Positions 9,773 through 18,186 of a stretch of 64,000 nt of DNA are shown one piece after another (the stretch's first letter is position 1; the number at the start of each line of letters is the position of its first letter). Under the pieces are notes generated by a model, which saw only the letters and a list, made by a program, of their open reading frames with translations, did not search any database and was not told the origin of the DNA. This stretch comes from UMGS75 sp964507405 (GTDB lineage Bacteria > Bacillota_I > Bacilli_A > ML615J-28 > CAG-313): assembly GCA_964507405.1 (NCBI GenBank), contig CAZDPJ010000001.1, forward strand, positions 127,368-191,367, given 5' to 3'. The translations under genes and the position numbers were made by a program.

Positions 9773-11358
9773 GATATAATATCATCCTCTCTTAAAGATG
9801 CATCTTCTTCTTGAACAATTGCACATTCAGTAGTTAAAAATACCCCCGCAATACTTATCGCTGTTGTTATTGCACATTTTTCAACACTAGTAGGGTCAAT
9901 AATTCCTGAAGATTTTAAACGAACCAATTTATTAGTACTTGCGTCATACCAATAAGTACTATTAACTTCTTTAATAATTTGACTATAATCTCCACCAGCA
10001 TTTTCAACAATTTGTTCAAATGGTTTTTTCAATACATTACTTAACATATCAGCGATAACAGCGTAATTAGGAATACGATTAACCCCTTTTAATTTATCAC
10101 TAATTTCATAAAAGACTTTACCGCCACCTTCAACAATACCTGACTTAAAGGCTGCTTTCGTTGCATTAAGGGCATCTTCAACTCTTAGTTTTAATTCCTT
10201 TAATTCTAGTTCAGTGCTCGCCCCAACCTTAATTAAAGCAACACCACTTAATATTTTAGAAAGTCTTTCATTTAGTTTTTCAGCGTCATATTCTGATTTA
10301 CAGTTTTGTATTTCTTTACGAATGTTTTCAGCTCTTGTAAGGATTTCATTTTTATCTCCAGCCCCATCAACAATGATTGTTTCATTACTGCTTACAACAA
10401 TTTTATTTGCTGAACCTAAAACAATACCTTCATCAGCTAAACTCATACCAATACTTGCGTCAACAAATGTGGCACCTGTGATAACTGCTAAATCTTCAAG
10501 AAGTTTAGCTTTACGATCACCAAAGCTTGGTGCTTTAGTTACAACAACATTAAAGACGCCACGCATTTTATTAACTAAAATAGCACTTAAAACTTCTGGT
10601 TCCATATCATCACAAACAATAAATAATGGTTTACCATTTTTCATTGATTTTTCTAAAAAGGGAAGTAGTTCCTGCATATTAATAATTTTCTTGTCAGTAA
10701 TTAAAACATATGGATTTTCTAATACAGCTTCCATCTTTTCTTTATCATTTGCCATATATGGAGATAAATAACCTTTATCATAAGAATAGCCTTTAACAAC
10801 ATCTAAATAAGTATTTAAGCTTTGTGACTCTTCAACCATAACAAGACCATCACTACCTACTTCTTCATATGCGGAGGCGATGAATTCACCAATTTGTATG
10901 TTTTGAGAAGAAAGAGTTGCGACTTGTTTAATATCTTCAATTGACTTAATTTCCGTACTTACTTCATCAATCATCTGAAGGATATGACCTAAATAATAGT
11001 TTAAGCCATTTCTTAAAACGACAGGATTTAAACCTTTATCAAGTAGGCCCATCCCTTCTTCAATAATACCAGAAGCTAGAATAATTGCGGTTGTAGTACC
11101 ATCACCAACTTCATCATTAGTTTTTGTTGCTGCCTCAATTAATACTTGGGCACCTAAATTTTCAAATTTATTTTTTAATTTTATTGATTTAGCAATAGTA
11201 ACTCCATCATTAACAATTAATGGTGCACCAAAGTCTTGTTCAATAATAACGTTTCTTCCTTTAGGACCAAGTGTAACTTTAACCGCATCCTTTAAAGTTT
11301 TAATCCCCTTTGCCATCAACAATCTTGCTTCTTTATTAAACTTAACTATATTAGCCAT
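9769..11358 (-). CDS. groEL: Chaperonin GroEL (Hsp60)
   Basis: Forms the ATP-driven folding chamber with GroES. 529 residues, starting MANIVKFNKEARLLMAKGI, with the ATP-binding VTLGPKGRNV and NDEVGDGTTTA motifs and the GGGK segment (SGIVEGGGKVFYE) of the equatorial domain. The usual C-terminal GGM-rich tail is missing: the protein ends in acidic residues (EEDASLREDDIIS). Its ribosome site GGAGG is built into the last Glu codons of groES. The sequence is more divergent than typical Bacilli GroEL, but all key motifs remain. Confidence 0.96.
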   Translation of the reverse strand: MANIVKFNKEARLLMAKGIKTLKDAVKVTLGPKGRNVIIEQDFGAPLIVNDGVTIAKSIKLKNKFENLGAQVLIEAATKTNDEVGDGTTTAIILASGIIEEGMGLLDKGLNPVVLRNGLNYYLGHILQMIDEVSTEIKSIEDIKQVATLSSQNIQIGEFIASAYEEVGSDGLVMVEESQSLNTYLDVVKGYSYDKGYLSPYMANDKEKMEAVLENPYVLITDKKIINMQELLPFLEKSMKNGKPLFIVCDDMEPEVLSAILVNKMRGVFNVVVTKAPSFGDRKAKLLEDLAVITGATFVDASIGMSLADEGIVLGSANKIVVSSNETIIVDGAGDKNEILTRAENIRKEIQNCKSEYDAEKLNERLSKILSGVALIKVGASTELELKELKLRVEDALNATKAAFKSGIVEGGGKVFYEISDKLKGVNRIPNYAVIADMLSNVLKKPFEQIVENAGGDYSQIIKEVNSTYWYDASTNKLVRLKSSGIIDPTSVEKCAITTAISIAGVFLTTECAIVQEEDASLREDDIIS

Positions 11359-11359
11359 A

Positions 11360-11605
11360 CTATTCCTCCACTACACCTAAGATATATTCTTCAGATATTA
11401 AATAATATATTTCATTTTGATAGTTAATTTTTTTACAGAAAGATTTATCAATAATTACAACATTACCATCCTTTACTTCGACAACATCTTTGCCTACCTT
11501 AACAACAGTAAATAAATCGTTGTCATTTTCAGGTAAATAAATACCAGTTATCGTCTTTAATTCCTGATGCTTTACTAATACATTTTTATTAAGTGGTTTA
11601 ATCAT
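11360..11605 (-). CDS. groES: Co-chaperonin GroES, unusually short
   Basis: Lid of the GroEL chamber. With the ATG at 11605, 8 bases after GGGAGGA, the product has 81 residues; GroES is normally about 94. The N-terminal strand MIKPLNKNVLVK and a mobile-loop sequence containing GIYL (in place of GIVL) are recognisable, but the mobile loop and the roof hairpin are both shortened. An earlier in-frame start at 11674 would lie upstream of the -10 box and is rejected. It leaves one base before groEL. Confidence 0.88.
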   Translation of the reverse strand: MIKPLNKNVLVKHQELKTITGIYLPENDNDLFTVVKVGKDVVEVKDGNVVIIDKSFCKKINYQNEIYYLISEEYILGVVEE

Positions 11606-11632
11606 ATGTAAAATCCTCCCTATTATATATTG

Positions 11633-11661
11633 ATTATAGCACAAAGTCAGTTTAATTTCAA
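11633..11661 (-). promoter_or_regulatory. Promoter of the groES-ligA operon
   Basis: TTGAAA, a 17-base spacer and TATAAT preceded by TGC (extended -10), about 28 bases before the groES start. No CIRCE inverted repeat (TTAGCACTC-N9-GAGTGCTAA) is visible here. Confidence 0.75.
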
Positions 11662-11680
11662 TTAATTTCACCATAAAAAG

Positions 11681-11730
11681 AAAAAATGTAAATTAGCTTT
11701 TTTTTAAAGCATTTAATTTACATTGTTTTT
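11681..11730 (-). terminator. Intrinsic terminator of birA
   Basis: Minus-strand ATGTAAATTA pairs with TAATTTACAT (10 bp), with an inner GCTTT/AAAGC pairing, followed by a run of T. The hairpin begins inside the last codons of birA and separates it from the groES promoter. Confidence 0.8.
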
Positions 11731-12486
11731 ATCGATAATTATTCTTTCAACTTCACCCGAATATAACTTACGTTCTTCATTATTAACCACAACTATAAGT
11801 CCTCCATCATCACTAATATCTTTTACTTTTGCGATATAAGAGGTCTCCTTTTCTTTTACAGCAACTATTTTTCCAATTAAATTGGAACGTCCTCTATATT
11901 CTTTTCTAAAATTATTGCTACTATAATTACTAAGTTCTTCCTCAAATTGATTTAATATTTTAATTATTATGTCATTTCTGTTTAATAAATTATTAGTATT
12001 ATTTTCTAGAGAAGTTACTTTATCCATTAAGTCTATAGGAAATTCTTGTTTATAAACATTTATTCCAACACCAATGATTAATTCATCAATTTGATTATTT
12101 TTAGATATTCCTTCAACCAAAATTCCACATACTTTTTTATCATTTATATATATATCATTTACCCATTTAATATATGTTTTAATTCTCGTTACTTCATCTA
12201 ATACCTTAGATATTACTACTGCCATAAGACATGTAATTGAGGTTATATCTTTTAATTCATCAAACTTTTTTAAAACAATGGACATATATATACCATTACC
12301 TTTTTGACTAATAAAAGTTCGACCAAGTCTACCTCTACCATTTGTTTGATAATCAGCTATAACTACTGTTTTATCAGATAAATTTGTTTCTTTAACAAAT
12401 GTATTAGTAGAGTTTATTATATCTAAAACAATACATTTATAAATTGTCTTATTTTCTATTTCTAAATAATTTAATACATCTTTCAT
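11713..12486 (-). CDS. birA: Biotin--protein ligase, without DNA-binding domain
   Basis: Attaches biotin to the carrier lysine of biotin enzymes via biotinyl-AMP. 257 residues contain the class I catalytic core: the GRGRLGR adenylate loop (about residues 51-57), IKWVNDIYI, KKVCGILVE and IIGVGINV, followed by the small C-terminal SH3-like domain. There is no N-terminal winged helix, so it should not repress biotin genes. Its obvious client in the window is the biotinyl carrier at 13770-14123 of the adjacent decarboxylase operon. Confidence 0.93.
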   Translation of the reverse strand: MKDVLNYLEIENKTIYKCIVLDIINSTNTFVKETNLSDKTVVIADYQTNGRGRLGRTFISQKGNGIYMSIVLKKFDELKDITSITCLMAVVISKVLDEVTRIKTYIKWVNDIYINDKKVCGILVEGISKNNQIDELIIGVGINVYKQEFPIDLMDKVTSLENNTNNLLNRNDIIIKILNQFEEELSNYSSNNFRKEYRGRSNLIGKIVAVKEKETSYIAKVKDISDDGGLIVVVNNEERKLYSGEVERIIIDKNNVN

Positions 12487-12519
12487 ATGATTACCTTTTT
12501 CTTACTTTTTTCTTTACAT

Positions 12520-12528
12520 ATTATATCA
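12520..12528 (-). promoter_or_regulatory. Extended -10 promoter of birA
   Basis: TGATATAAT on the minus strand, about 35 bases before the birA start and just after the oad terminator. No clear -35. Confidence 0.5.
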
Positions 12529-12557
12529 TACTTATCTTTTTTTATAATTAAAAATAC

Positions 12558-12590
12558 AAAAAACAGATATAAATTAATATATCTGTTTTA
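12558..12590 (-). terminator. Intrinsic terminator of the oad operon
   Basis: A perfect 12-bp stem, AAAACAGATATA/TATATCTGTTTT, with a 6-base loop and a following T run on the minus strand, right after the oadB stop. Confidence 0.85.
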
Positions 12591-12596
12591 TAATTA

Positions 12597-13763
12597 TTAT
12601 CCAAAAATACTTAGTAATAGTCCAGCAGCAACGGCACTACCAATTACACCAGCAACGTTAGGTCCCATGGCATGCATTAATAAGTAATTCGATTTATCTT
12701 CTTCAAGACCAATCTTATGAACTACACGCGCTGCCATTGGAACAGCTGATACACCAGCAGCCCCAATCATTGGATTGATTTTGCCACCTGATAATTTACA
12801 CATTAGTTTACCAACAAGGACACCACCAGCTGTAGCAAAACTAAATGCGATCATACCTAATAGTAATATTTTAACAAATTCAAGTGCTTCTGAAGGACTA
12901 CTTAATGAAGCTGTTGCGCCTACAGATAAGCCTAAGAAAATAGTGATTGCATATAATAAAGTTTTTGCTGCAGCATCAACTAAATTAGGAACGACACCAG
13001 ATTCTTTAATTAAATTACCAAGCATTAGCATACCAATTAATGGTGCACAAGAAGGTATTAAAAGAATTACAACAAACATAACTACAATTGGGAAGATAAC
13101 TCTTTCTCTTTTTGATACAACACGAGATTCTACCATTTTAATTTGTCTTTCTTCTTTTGTAGTTAATGCTTTAATAATTGGTGGTTGAATAACAGGAACA
13201 AGTGCCATATATGAATATGCAACAACAGCAATTGAAGCACATAACATTTGACCACCTTGTGCTCCCTTCAATAATTTATTAGAAAGGAAGATTGCGGTTG
13301 GTCCATCAGCACCACCAATAATACCAATGGATGCAGCTTCTAATGCATTAAAGCCAAGAAGTAAAGCACCAAAGAATGTGATAAATATACCAAGTTGAGC
13401 AGCAGCTCCAAGTAATAAACTACTAGGTCTTGAAATTAGTGGACCAAAGTCAGTTGTTGCGCCGATACCAAGGAAAATAAGTGGAGGGAAGATTTCCCAT
13501 TCAACACCTTTATGGAATGAATATAATAAGCCATTAGCTTCTCCATTTGTTCCTTCAGCATATAACCCAGGAGCTAGATTTACAAGTAACATACCAATAC
13601 CAATTGGAATTAATAGGTATGGTTCAAAGTCTTTCTTAATAGCTAGAAAGATTAAGACACATGCAACTACTATCATTACAAAACGTAATAATAAAGCAGA
13701 TGGTTCTTCTCCCATAAATCCCATTTGGTCGATAAAATTTTTAATTAAATCGCCAACATTCAT
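12597..13763 (-). CDS. oadB: Na+-pumping carboxybiotin decarboxylase beta subunit
   Basis: Integral membrane subunit that decarboxylates carboxybiotin and exports Na+. The 388 residues form about ten hydrophobic helices; the family signature GIIGGADGPTAIFLSNKL (about residues 168-185) and the paired ATASLSSPSEA and MAARVVHKIG segments are present. Equivalent subunits exist in oxaloacetate, methylmalonyl-CoA and glutaconyl-CoA decarboxylases; the adjacent carboxyltransferase at 14869-16251 favours oxaloacetate. It follows the biotin carrier gene after 6 bases and is the last gene of the operon. Confidence 0.94.
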   Translation of the reverse strand: MNVGDLIKNFIDQMGFMGEEPSALLLRFVMIVVACVLIFLAIKKDFEPYLLIPIGIGMLLVNLAPGLYAEGTNGEANGLLYSFHKGVEWEIFPPLIFLGIGATTDFGPLISRPSSLLLGAAAQLGIFITFFGALLLGFNALEAASIGIIGGADGPTAIFLSNKLLKGAQGGQMLCASIAVVAYSYMALVPVIQPPIIKALTTKEERQIKMVESRVVSKRERVIFPIVVMFVVILLIPSCAPLIGMLMLGNLIKESGVVPNLVDAAAKTLLYAITIFLGLSVGATASLSSPSEALEFVKILLLGMIAFSFATAGGVLVGKLMCKLSGGKINPMIGAAGVSAVPMAARVVHKIGLEEDKSNYLLMHAMGPNVAGVIGSAVAAGLLLSIFG

Positions 13764-13769
13764 AATCGA

Positions 13770-14123
13770 TTACCCAATCTTTGCTATTAATTGTCCGTTT
13801 TTAACAGATGTACCTTTACTTACAGCAATAGCAGTAATAACACCATTTGCATTTGCTACTACTTCGTTTTCAAGTTTCATTGCTTCAAGAATACAAACAA
13901 CATCACCAACTTTAACAGTTTGTCCAACTGAAACTTTAACATCTAAGATTGTTCCAGCCATTGGTGCTTTTAATTCTTCACCAGCTCCACTTTGAACAGG
14001 TGCTGCAGGAGCACTTGTAACAGGTGTACTAGCAGGTGCTTCAATTTTAGCATCTGATTCTTTTACACTTTCTAATTCAACTTCATAAACTTTTCCATTA
14101 ACTTTAACTTTATAAACTTTCAT
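13770..14123 (-). CDS. Biotin carboxyl carrier protein of the decarboxylase
   Basis: 117 residues: an N-terminal strand MKVYKVKVNGKVYEVE, a Pro/Ala-rich flexible linker (about residues 30-48) and a biotinyl domain with the biotin lysine in EAMKLEN (about residue 83). It shuttles CO2 on biotin from OadA to OadB. In some organisms this domain is fused to OadA; here it is a separate gene between the gamma and beta subunits. BirA at 11713-12486 is the likely loading enzyme. Confidence 0.95.
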   Translation of the reverse strand: MKVYKVKVNGKVYEVELESVKESDAKIEAPASTPVTSAPAAPVQSGAGEELKAPMAGTILDVKVSVGQTVKVGDVVCILEAMKLENEVVANANGVITAIAVSKGTSVKNGQLIAKIG

Positions 14124-14134
14124 GGTAATTCCTC

Positions 14135-14857
14135 CTATTTAATTTCCTTGATTGAAACGACTCTAACGTCTTCTTTAATTTCATTGTGATAATCGATTGA
14201 TGCAACAAGGGCTGCAGCCATCATATCATCATCTGTAATATCTTCTAATTTTAATGGTTGTCTTGTTTCAACAACTGGCACTACACTTTCAGTTTCATCA
14301 TGTTCTTCTTCTTTAGGTGCGAAATATCTGAATAATGAAACTATTAGCCATAGTAGTGCAAGCATTAAGAATACTATAATCATACATACAAGAACAACTA
14401 ATCCACTTTCACCATAACCAATATATTCAGCATATACTATACCATTACTTTCTAAATCGGCTACTGATGTAACTCTTGTTACATTATTATCACTATCTTT
14501 TACAAACCATCCTTTAAAATTAGTTCCTACAGATAATCCACTTGCTAGTTTTGGAAGTGAATATGTATCACCAGATTTATCTGAGTCTTTTGAAAAAATA
14601 GCAACAACTTTATCTTTTAATTCAGCACTAACATCAGTATAATGTCTATAAATAACAGCACTACTTGGTTCTTCTTCATTCCAATATATATATCCAATAA
14701 ATTTTGGAGTATTTTCTAAGTCGGTAATTTCAGCCTCACTTAATGTAGGTAATGATTTATTTTGTTCATCATAATTTTTAGCAACAGTACAACTAGTAAC
14801 TGTAATAGCAAATGCTAAAACCATAAATAGTGAAAATATTTTAATAAACTTTTTCAT
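14135..14857 (-). CDS. OadG-like gamma subunit fused to a lipoprotein ectodomain
   Basis: 240 residues. The C-terminal third is the gamma subunit type: one membrane helix (about 151-173, VLVCMIIVFLMLALLWLIV) and the tail DDDMMAAALVASI...DVRVVSIKEIK usual in Firmicute OadG proteins, which anchor and assemble the pump. Unusually it is preceded by a lipoprotein signal (lipobox VTSC, Cys23) and about 125 extracytoplasmic residues, including a segment like Listeria-Bacteroides repeats (NFKGWFVKDSD...IVYAEY). Canonical OadG is only about 80-120 residues. The position between oadA and the carrier gene supports the subunit assignment; the role of the ectodomain is unknown. Confidence 0.8.
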   Translation of the reverse strand: MKKFIKIFSLFMVLAFAITVTSCTVAKNYDEQNKSLPTLSEAEITDLENTPKFIGYIYWNEEEPSSAVIYRHYTDVSAELKDKVVAIFSKDSDKSGDTYSLPKLASGLSVGTNFKGWFVKDSDNNVTRVTSVADLESNGIVYAEYIGYGESGLVVLVCMIIVFLMLALLWLIVSLFRYFAPKEEEHDETESVVPVVETRQPLKLEDITDDDMMAAALVASIDYHNEIKEDVRVVSIKEIK

Positions 14858-14868
14858 ATAATCACTCC

Positions 14869-16251
14869 TTATCCTATTAATACATTAAATTCTTCTACTT
14901 CATCGCCACTGTTTTCTTTATTACGATTTTGTAAGAATTTAACAGCCACATTTTCAAATAATGCACATGTAAGTACATCTTCATCACATTTAACAATGTC
15001 CGCATATTTTGCTTTCATTTCATCAAATTCTGGCTTAATAGCATCAGCAGGACGATATGTAATTACTTCAGCATCACCAATGATTTTCTTTCTAATATCT
15101 TCATCAACTTGTGCTGGAGCTTTACCATAGTTACCACATAAATATTCTTTAACTTCTTTAGGTGACATTTTATATCTTTCACCACTAATTACATTCATAA
15201 CAGCTTGCGTTCCAACCATTTGAGACATTGGAGTTACAAGTGGAGGGTATCCTAAGTCTTTACGTACTCGAGGAATTTCCTTTAATACTTCATCATATTT
15301 ATCCATTGCACCTTGAGCATTTAATTGACTCATTAGATTTGATAACATTCCACCTGGAACTTGATATTTTAAGATTCTAGGATTAACAGTTAATGCCTTT
15401 GGATTTAGGCCACCTTCTTTTAAGAAACGATCTTTAGATACTGTTAATTTTTCACATGCTTTATTTAAGGCATCAATATTTAATTCTGGATCATATTTAG
15501 TTCCTTTTAATGCATAAACTAGTGATTCAGTTGAAGGTTGGCTAGTACCACCACTAAGTGGAGATAATGCTGTATCAACAATATCAATACCAGCTTCAAT
15601 TGCTTTCATTATAGTCATTTCAGCAACACCACCAGTACAATGAGTATGAAGTTCAAGAGGAATACTAATTTCAGCTTTAATTCTTGAAACAAGTTCATAT
15701 GCATCATTTGGTAATAATACACCAGCCATATCTTTAATACAAATAGAATCAGCTCCCATAGCTTCAACTTCTTTAGCTAATGAAACATAATAATCAATTG
15801 TATGAACAGGACTTGTGGTATAAGATAAAGCAATTTGACAATGACCATGATATTTTTTAGTAGCATTTACAGCACTCTTTAAATTACGTAAATCATTTAA
15901 TGCATCAAATACTCTAATAATATCTATACCATTTGATAAAGATTTTTCAACAAACTTTTCAACAAGTTCATCTGAATAATGACGATAACCTAAAATATTT
16001 TGTCCTCTAAATAACATTTGTAATTTAGTATTTGGACAAGCTTTACGAATTAAACGTAGTCTTTCCCATGGATCTTCATTTAAGAAGCGAATACAAGAAT
16101 CAAATACTGCTCCACCCCATACTTCTAATGCGTAGTACCCAGCTTTATCTAATTCTTCAGCAACAGGTAATACATCAGAAATAGGAAGTCTCGTTGCAAG
16201 TAATGATTGATGTCCATCTCTAAGTGATGTATCAACAATTTTTACTCCCAT
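14869..16251 (-). CDS. oadA: Oxaloacetate decarboxylase alpha subunit (carboxyltransferase)
   Basis: Transfers the carboxyl group from oxaloacetate to biotin. 460 residues with the DTSLRDGHQSLLATR motif (residues 7-21), the metal ligands in ELHTHCTGG and the carboxyltransferase lysine region SICIKDMAG. It lacks the C-terminal biotinyl domain seen in many OadA proteins, consistent with the separate carrier gene. A transcarboxylase 5S or pyruvate carboxylase B subunit would look similar, but the OadB partner makes the Na+ pump assignment likely. The start follows AAGGATGG. Confidence 0.92.
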   Translation of the reverse strand: MGVKIVDTSLRDGHQSLLATRLPISDVLPVAEELDKAGYYALEVWGGAVFDSCIRFLNEDPWERLRLIRKACPNTKLQMLFRGQNILGYRHYSDELVEKFVEKSLSNGIDIIRVFDALNDLRNLKSAVNATKKYHGHCQIALSYTTSPVHTIDYYVSLAKEVEAMGADSICIKDMAGVLLPNDAYELVSRIKAEISIPLELHTHCTGGVAEMTIMKAIEAGIDIVDTALSPLSGGTSQPSTESLVYALKGTKYDPELNIDALNKACEKLTVSKDRFLKEGGLNPKALTVNPRILKYQVPGGMLSNLMSQLNAQGAMDKYDEVLKEIPRVRKDLGYPPLVTPMSQMVGTQAVMNVISGERYKMSPKEVKEYLCGNYGKAPAQVDEDIRKKIIGDAEVITYRPADAIKPEFDEMKAKYADIVKCDEDVLTCALFENVAVKFLQNRNKENSGDEVEEFNVLIG

Positions 16252-16377
16252 TTTTTCTTACCATCCTTTTATATTATTTTATTTTTTATTGTTTCATAAT
16301 ATGTTAAATAATTTAAACATATAAATCGAAAAAAATCTAATGTTTTTGATAAACAAAAAAGCACCAAATTTTTTAAT

Positions 16378-16406
16378 ATTATAGCACAATTATGTTTTTT
16401 TTTCAT
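16378..16406 (-). promoter_or_regulatory. Promoter of the oad operon
   Basis: ATGAAA, 17 bases, then TATAAT with an extended TGC. The leader to the oadA start is about 115 bases and contains an imperfect palindrome, ATATGTTAAAT/ATTTAAACATAT (16299-16322), that may be an operator or hairpin. Confidence 0.6.
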
Positions 16407-16436
16407 TTTAAACACTTTATTCTTTTTTTTAACTTT

Positions 16437-16473
16437 AAAAAAGTGAATATAGATTTTTCTATAATCACTTTTT
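16437..16473 (-). terminator. Intrinsic terminator of the GLUG lipoprotein gene
   Basis: A 16-bp stem with one mismatch (AAAAAGTGATTATAGA/TCTATATTCACTTTTT), a 3-base loop and a T run on the minus strand directly after the gene. Confidence 0.8.
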
Positions 16474-16475
16474 GT

Positions 16476-18137
16476 TTATTCGATATTAATATATATATTA
16501 TTTATTTCATCAAAAAAGACACTGCTTCCACTAAAATTAGGCGTCTTATCAATGGTTAATGTTTGTTTCCAAATACCTAAACTATTACAATTATTTAATA
16601 AATAAGTTACTTCTCCATTATTAAATTGATCTAAAGTTTTAGGTATTCCATAACCATTAAAATAAGTACTTCCCATTATATAAAATGAATTCTCAATAGT
16701 TCCTAAATTATTACAACCAACAATTGGTCCAAAATCAATACCCATATTACCAGTATCAATAATTGAGCCCGTACTATATGAAGAAGATATGATTCCTTTT
16801 TTTGTTTTATTATATCCACTAATACCACCAACATTTCTCGTCCCACTTATTATACCTAAGTTATAACAATTGCTTATTTTAATTTGATTGTATCCACTAA
16901 TACCACCAACATACATTTTACCAGTAATATCACCAGTATTATAACTATTAGTAATTCCTGTTACTCCATTTGCTTCAGAAAATCCAGTAATTCCACCAAT
17001 ATAATGACCTAGTCCCGTTACATTATTAGTATTATAAGTATTTGTAATATTACCAAGAGTTGTATTATATCCAGCAATTCCTCCTGTATAAGCATAAGAT
17101 GAATTAGTAATACAAGTAATTTCGCCAGTATTAAAACAATTAATTATCTTACCATTATTAATTCCCGTTATTCCTCCAAGATTAGAACCACCCATAATAT
17201 TAGCTATATTACTACAGTTATCAATTTCACCATAATTTCCCCCTGCAATTCCTCCAACTGCTTCACAAACAATATTTTTATTATAAGTCACTATTTCTTT
17301 TGTTCCATTTACAAGTTTTTCGAATGATTCTTCTATAACAGATGCAATCCCCTTTACTAAACCTTTGTTAATGGAATTTTTAATTATTCCAAAATTACCT
17401 CCAGCAATGCCTCCTGCACCTTCTAATATACAAACAATTTCAGCTGAACTTGTGGAATCAATAATGGTTCCTGTATTATCACCAGCTATACCACCAACAA
17501 ATTGCTTACCACATATATATGAATCTTTTAAATGTAAGGCCTTAATTGTTCCACCATATATACTTCCAAATAAACCTACATTACTACTAGTTTCATCATT
17601 TATATATAATCCATATATTGAGTGATTATTACCATCAAATGTTCCCATATATCGGTTATTAGAATTCCCAATTGGGGTAAATATATACTTCTTTTCTTTA
17701 GAATATATATTCTCATTAATGATAATATCATTTGTCAATATAGCACAAATACTAGTATTTCCATTATTAACTTCATCAGAAAACCAAATTAAATGACCGA
17801 CATTATCAATTTCATAAGGAGCATCTATTGTTCCTTGGCCATTTGGAACTTTTACTTCAAATTCTAATTCTACATCTTTATAGTAACTACAAGTTTTACA
17901 AGTATATCTGATTAATTCTGAACTATTTACACTCATTAATCTTAATATTTTACCATCATCAAACGCATGTAATGCCTTTTTCATTTTTAAAGAATGTCCA
18001 CAATTTGACATATGATAATGAAAATTATCATCATAACTCCATTTTTCTTCATAAGTATGAATATGATAATCAAAATCATTACAACTAACTAGTAAGAACA
18101 AAAATAATATAGGAATGAGGTACTTAATTTTCTTCAT
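16476..18137 (-). CDS. GLUG-repeat surface lipoprotein
   Basis: 553 residues. A lipoprotein signal ends at Cys19 (LFLLVSC); then a His/Cys-rich segment (HIHTYEEKW, NCGHSLKMKKALHAF, CKTCSYY) resembles the HTH-type (histidine, threonine, histidine) surface modules of gut Firmicutes. From about residue 110 the protein is built of GLUG-type repeats, recurring as GGIAGxNxGxIxNCxNxGxI, which fold as a beta-helix in surface proteins. A binding or adhesion role on the outer face of the membrane is typical. It stands alone after the tsaD terminator. Confidence 0.8.
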   Translation of the reverse strand: MKKIKYLIPILFLFLLVSCNDFDYHIHTYEEKWSYDDNFHYHMSNCGHSLKMKKALHAFDDGKILRLMSVNSSELIRYTCKTCSYYKDVELEFEVKVPNGQGTIDAPYEIDNVGHLIWFSDEVNNGNTSICAILTNDIIINENIYSKEKKYIFTPIGNSNNRYMGTFDGNNHSIYGLYINDETSSNVGLFGSIYGGTIKALHLKDSYICGKQFVGGIAGDNTGTIIDSTSSAEIVCILEGAGGIAGGNFGIIKNSINKGLVKGIASVIEESFEKLVNGTKEIVTYNKNIVCEAVGGIAGGNYGEIDNCSNIANIMGGSNLGGITGINNGKIINCFNTGEITCITNSSYAYTGGIAGYNTTLGNITNTYNTNNVTGLGHYIGGITGFSEANGVTGITNSYNTGDITGKMYVGGISGYNQIKISNCYNLGIISGTRNVGGISGYNKTKKGIISSSYSTGSIIDTGNMGIDFGPIVGCNNLGTIENSFYIMGSTYFNGYGIPKTLDQFNNGEVTYLLNNCNSLGIWKQTLTIDKTPNFSGSSVFFDEINNIYINIE

Positions 18138-18160
18138 TTATATCTCCTTCATATTTTAGA

Positions 18161-18186
18161 AAAAATACAAAGAATTACTTTGTATT
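18161..18186 (-). terminator. Intrinsic terminator after tsaD
   Basis: AATACAAAG/CTTTGTATT, a perfect 9-bp stem with a 5-base loop and T run, overlapping the tsaD stop codon. Confidence 0.8.

Noticed and set aside
10214..10771. Long open frame on the plus strand opposite groEL
   Set aside because: Antisense shadow of groEL; no ribosome site or family pattern. Other plus-strand frames opposite oadB, the GLUG gene and paralogue B are rejected for the same reason.
11606..11674. N-terminal extension of GroES from 11674
   Set aside because: It contains the -10 and -35 boxes, and the ATG at 11605 has a strong ribosome site and aligns to GroES starts.
16252..16475. Riboswitch in the oadA leader
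   Set aside because: I see only a promoter, a terminator of the previous gene and an AT-rich palindrome; no conserved riboswitch core such as TPP or glycine type.
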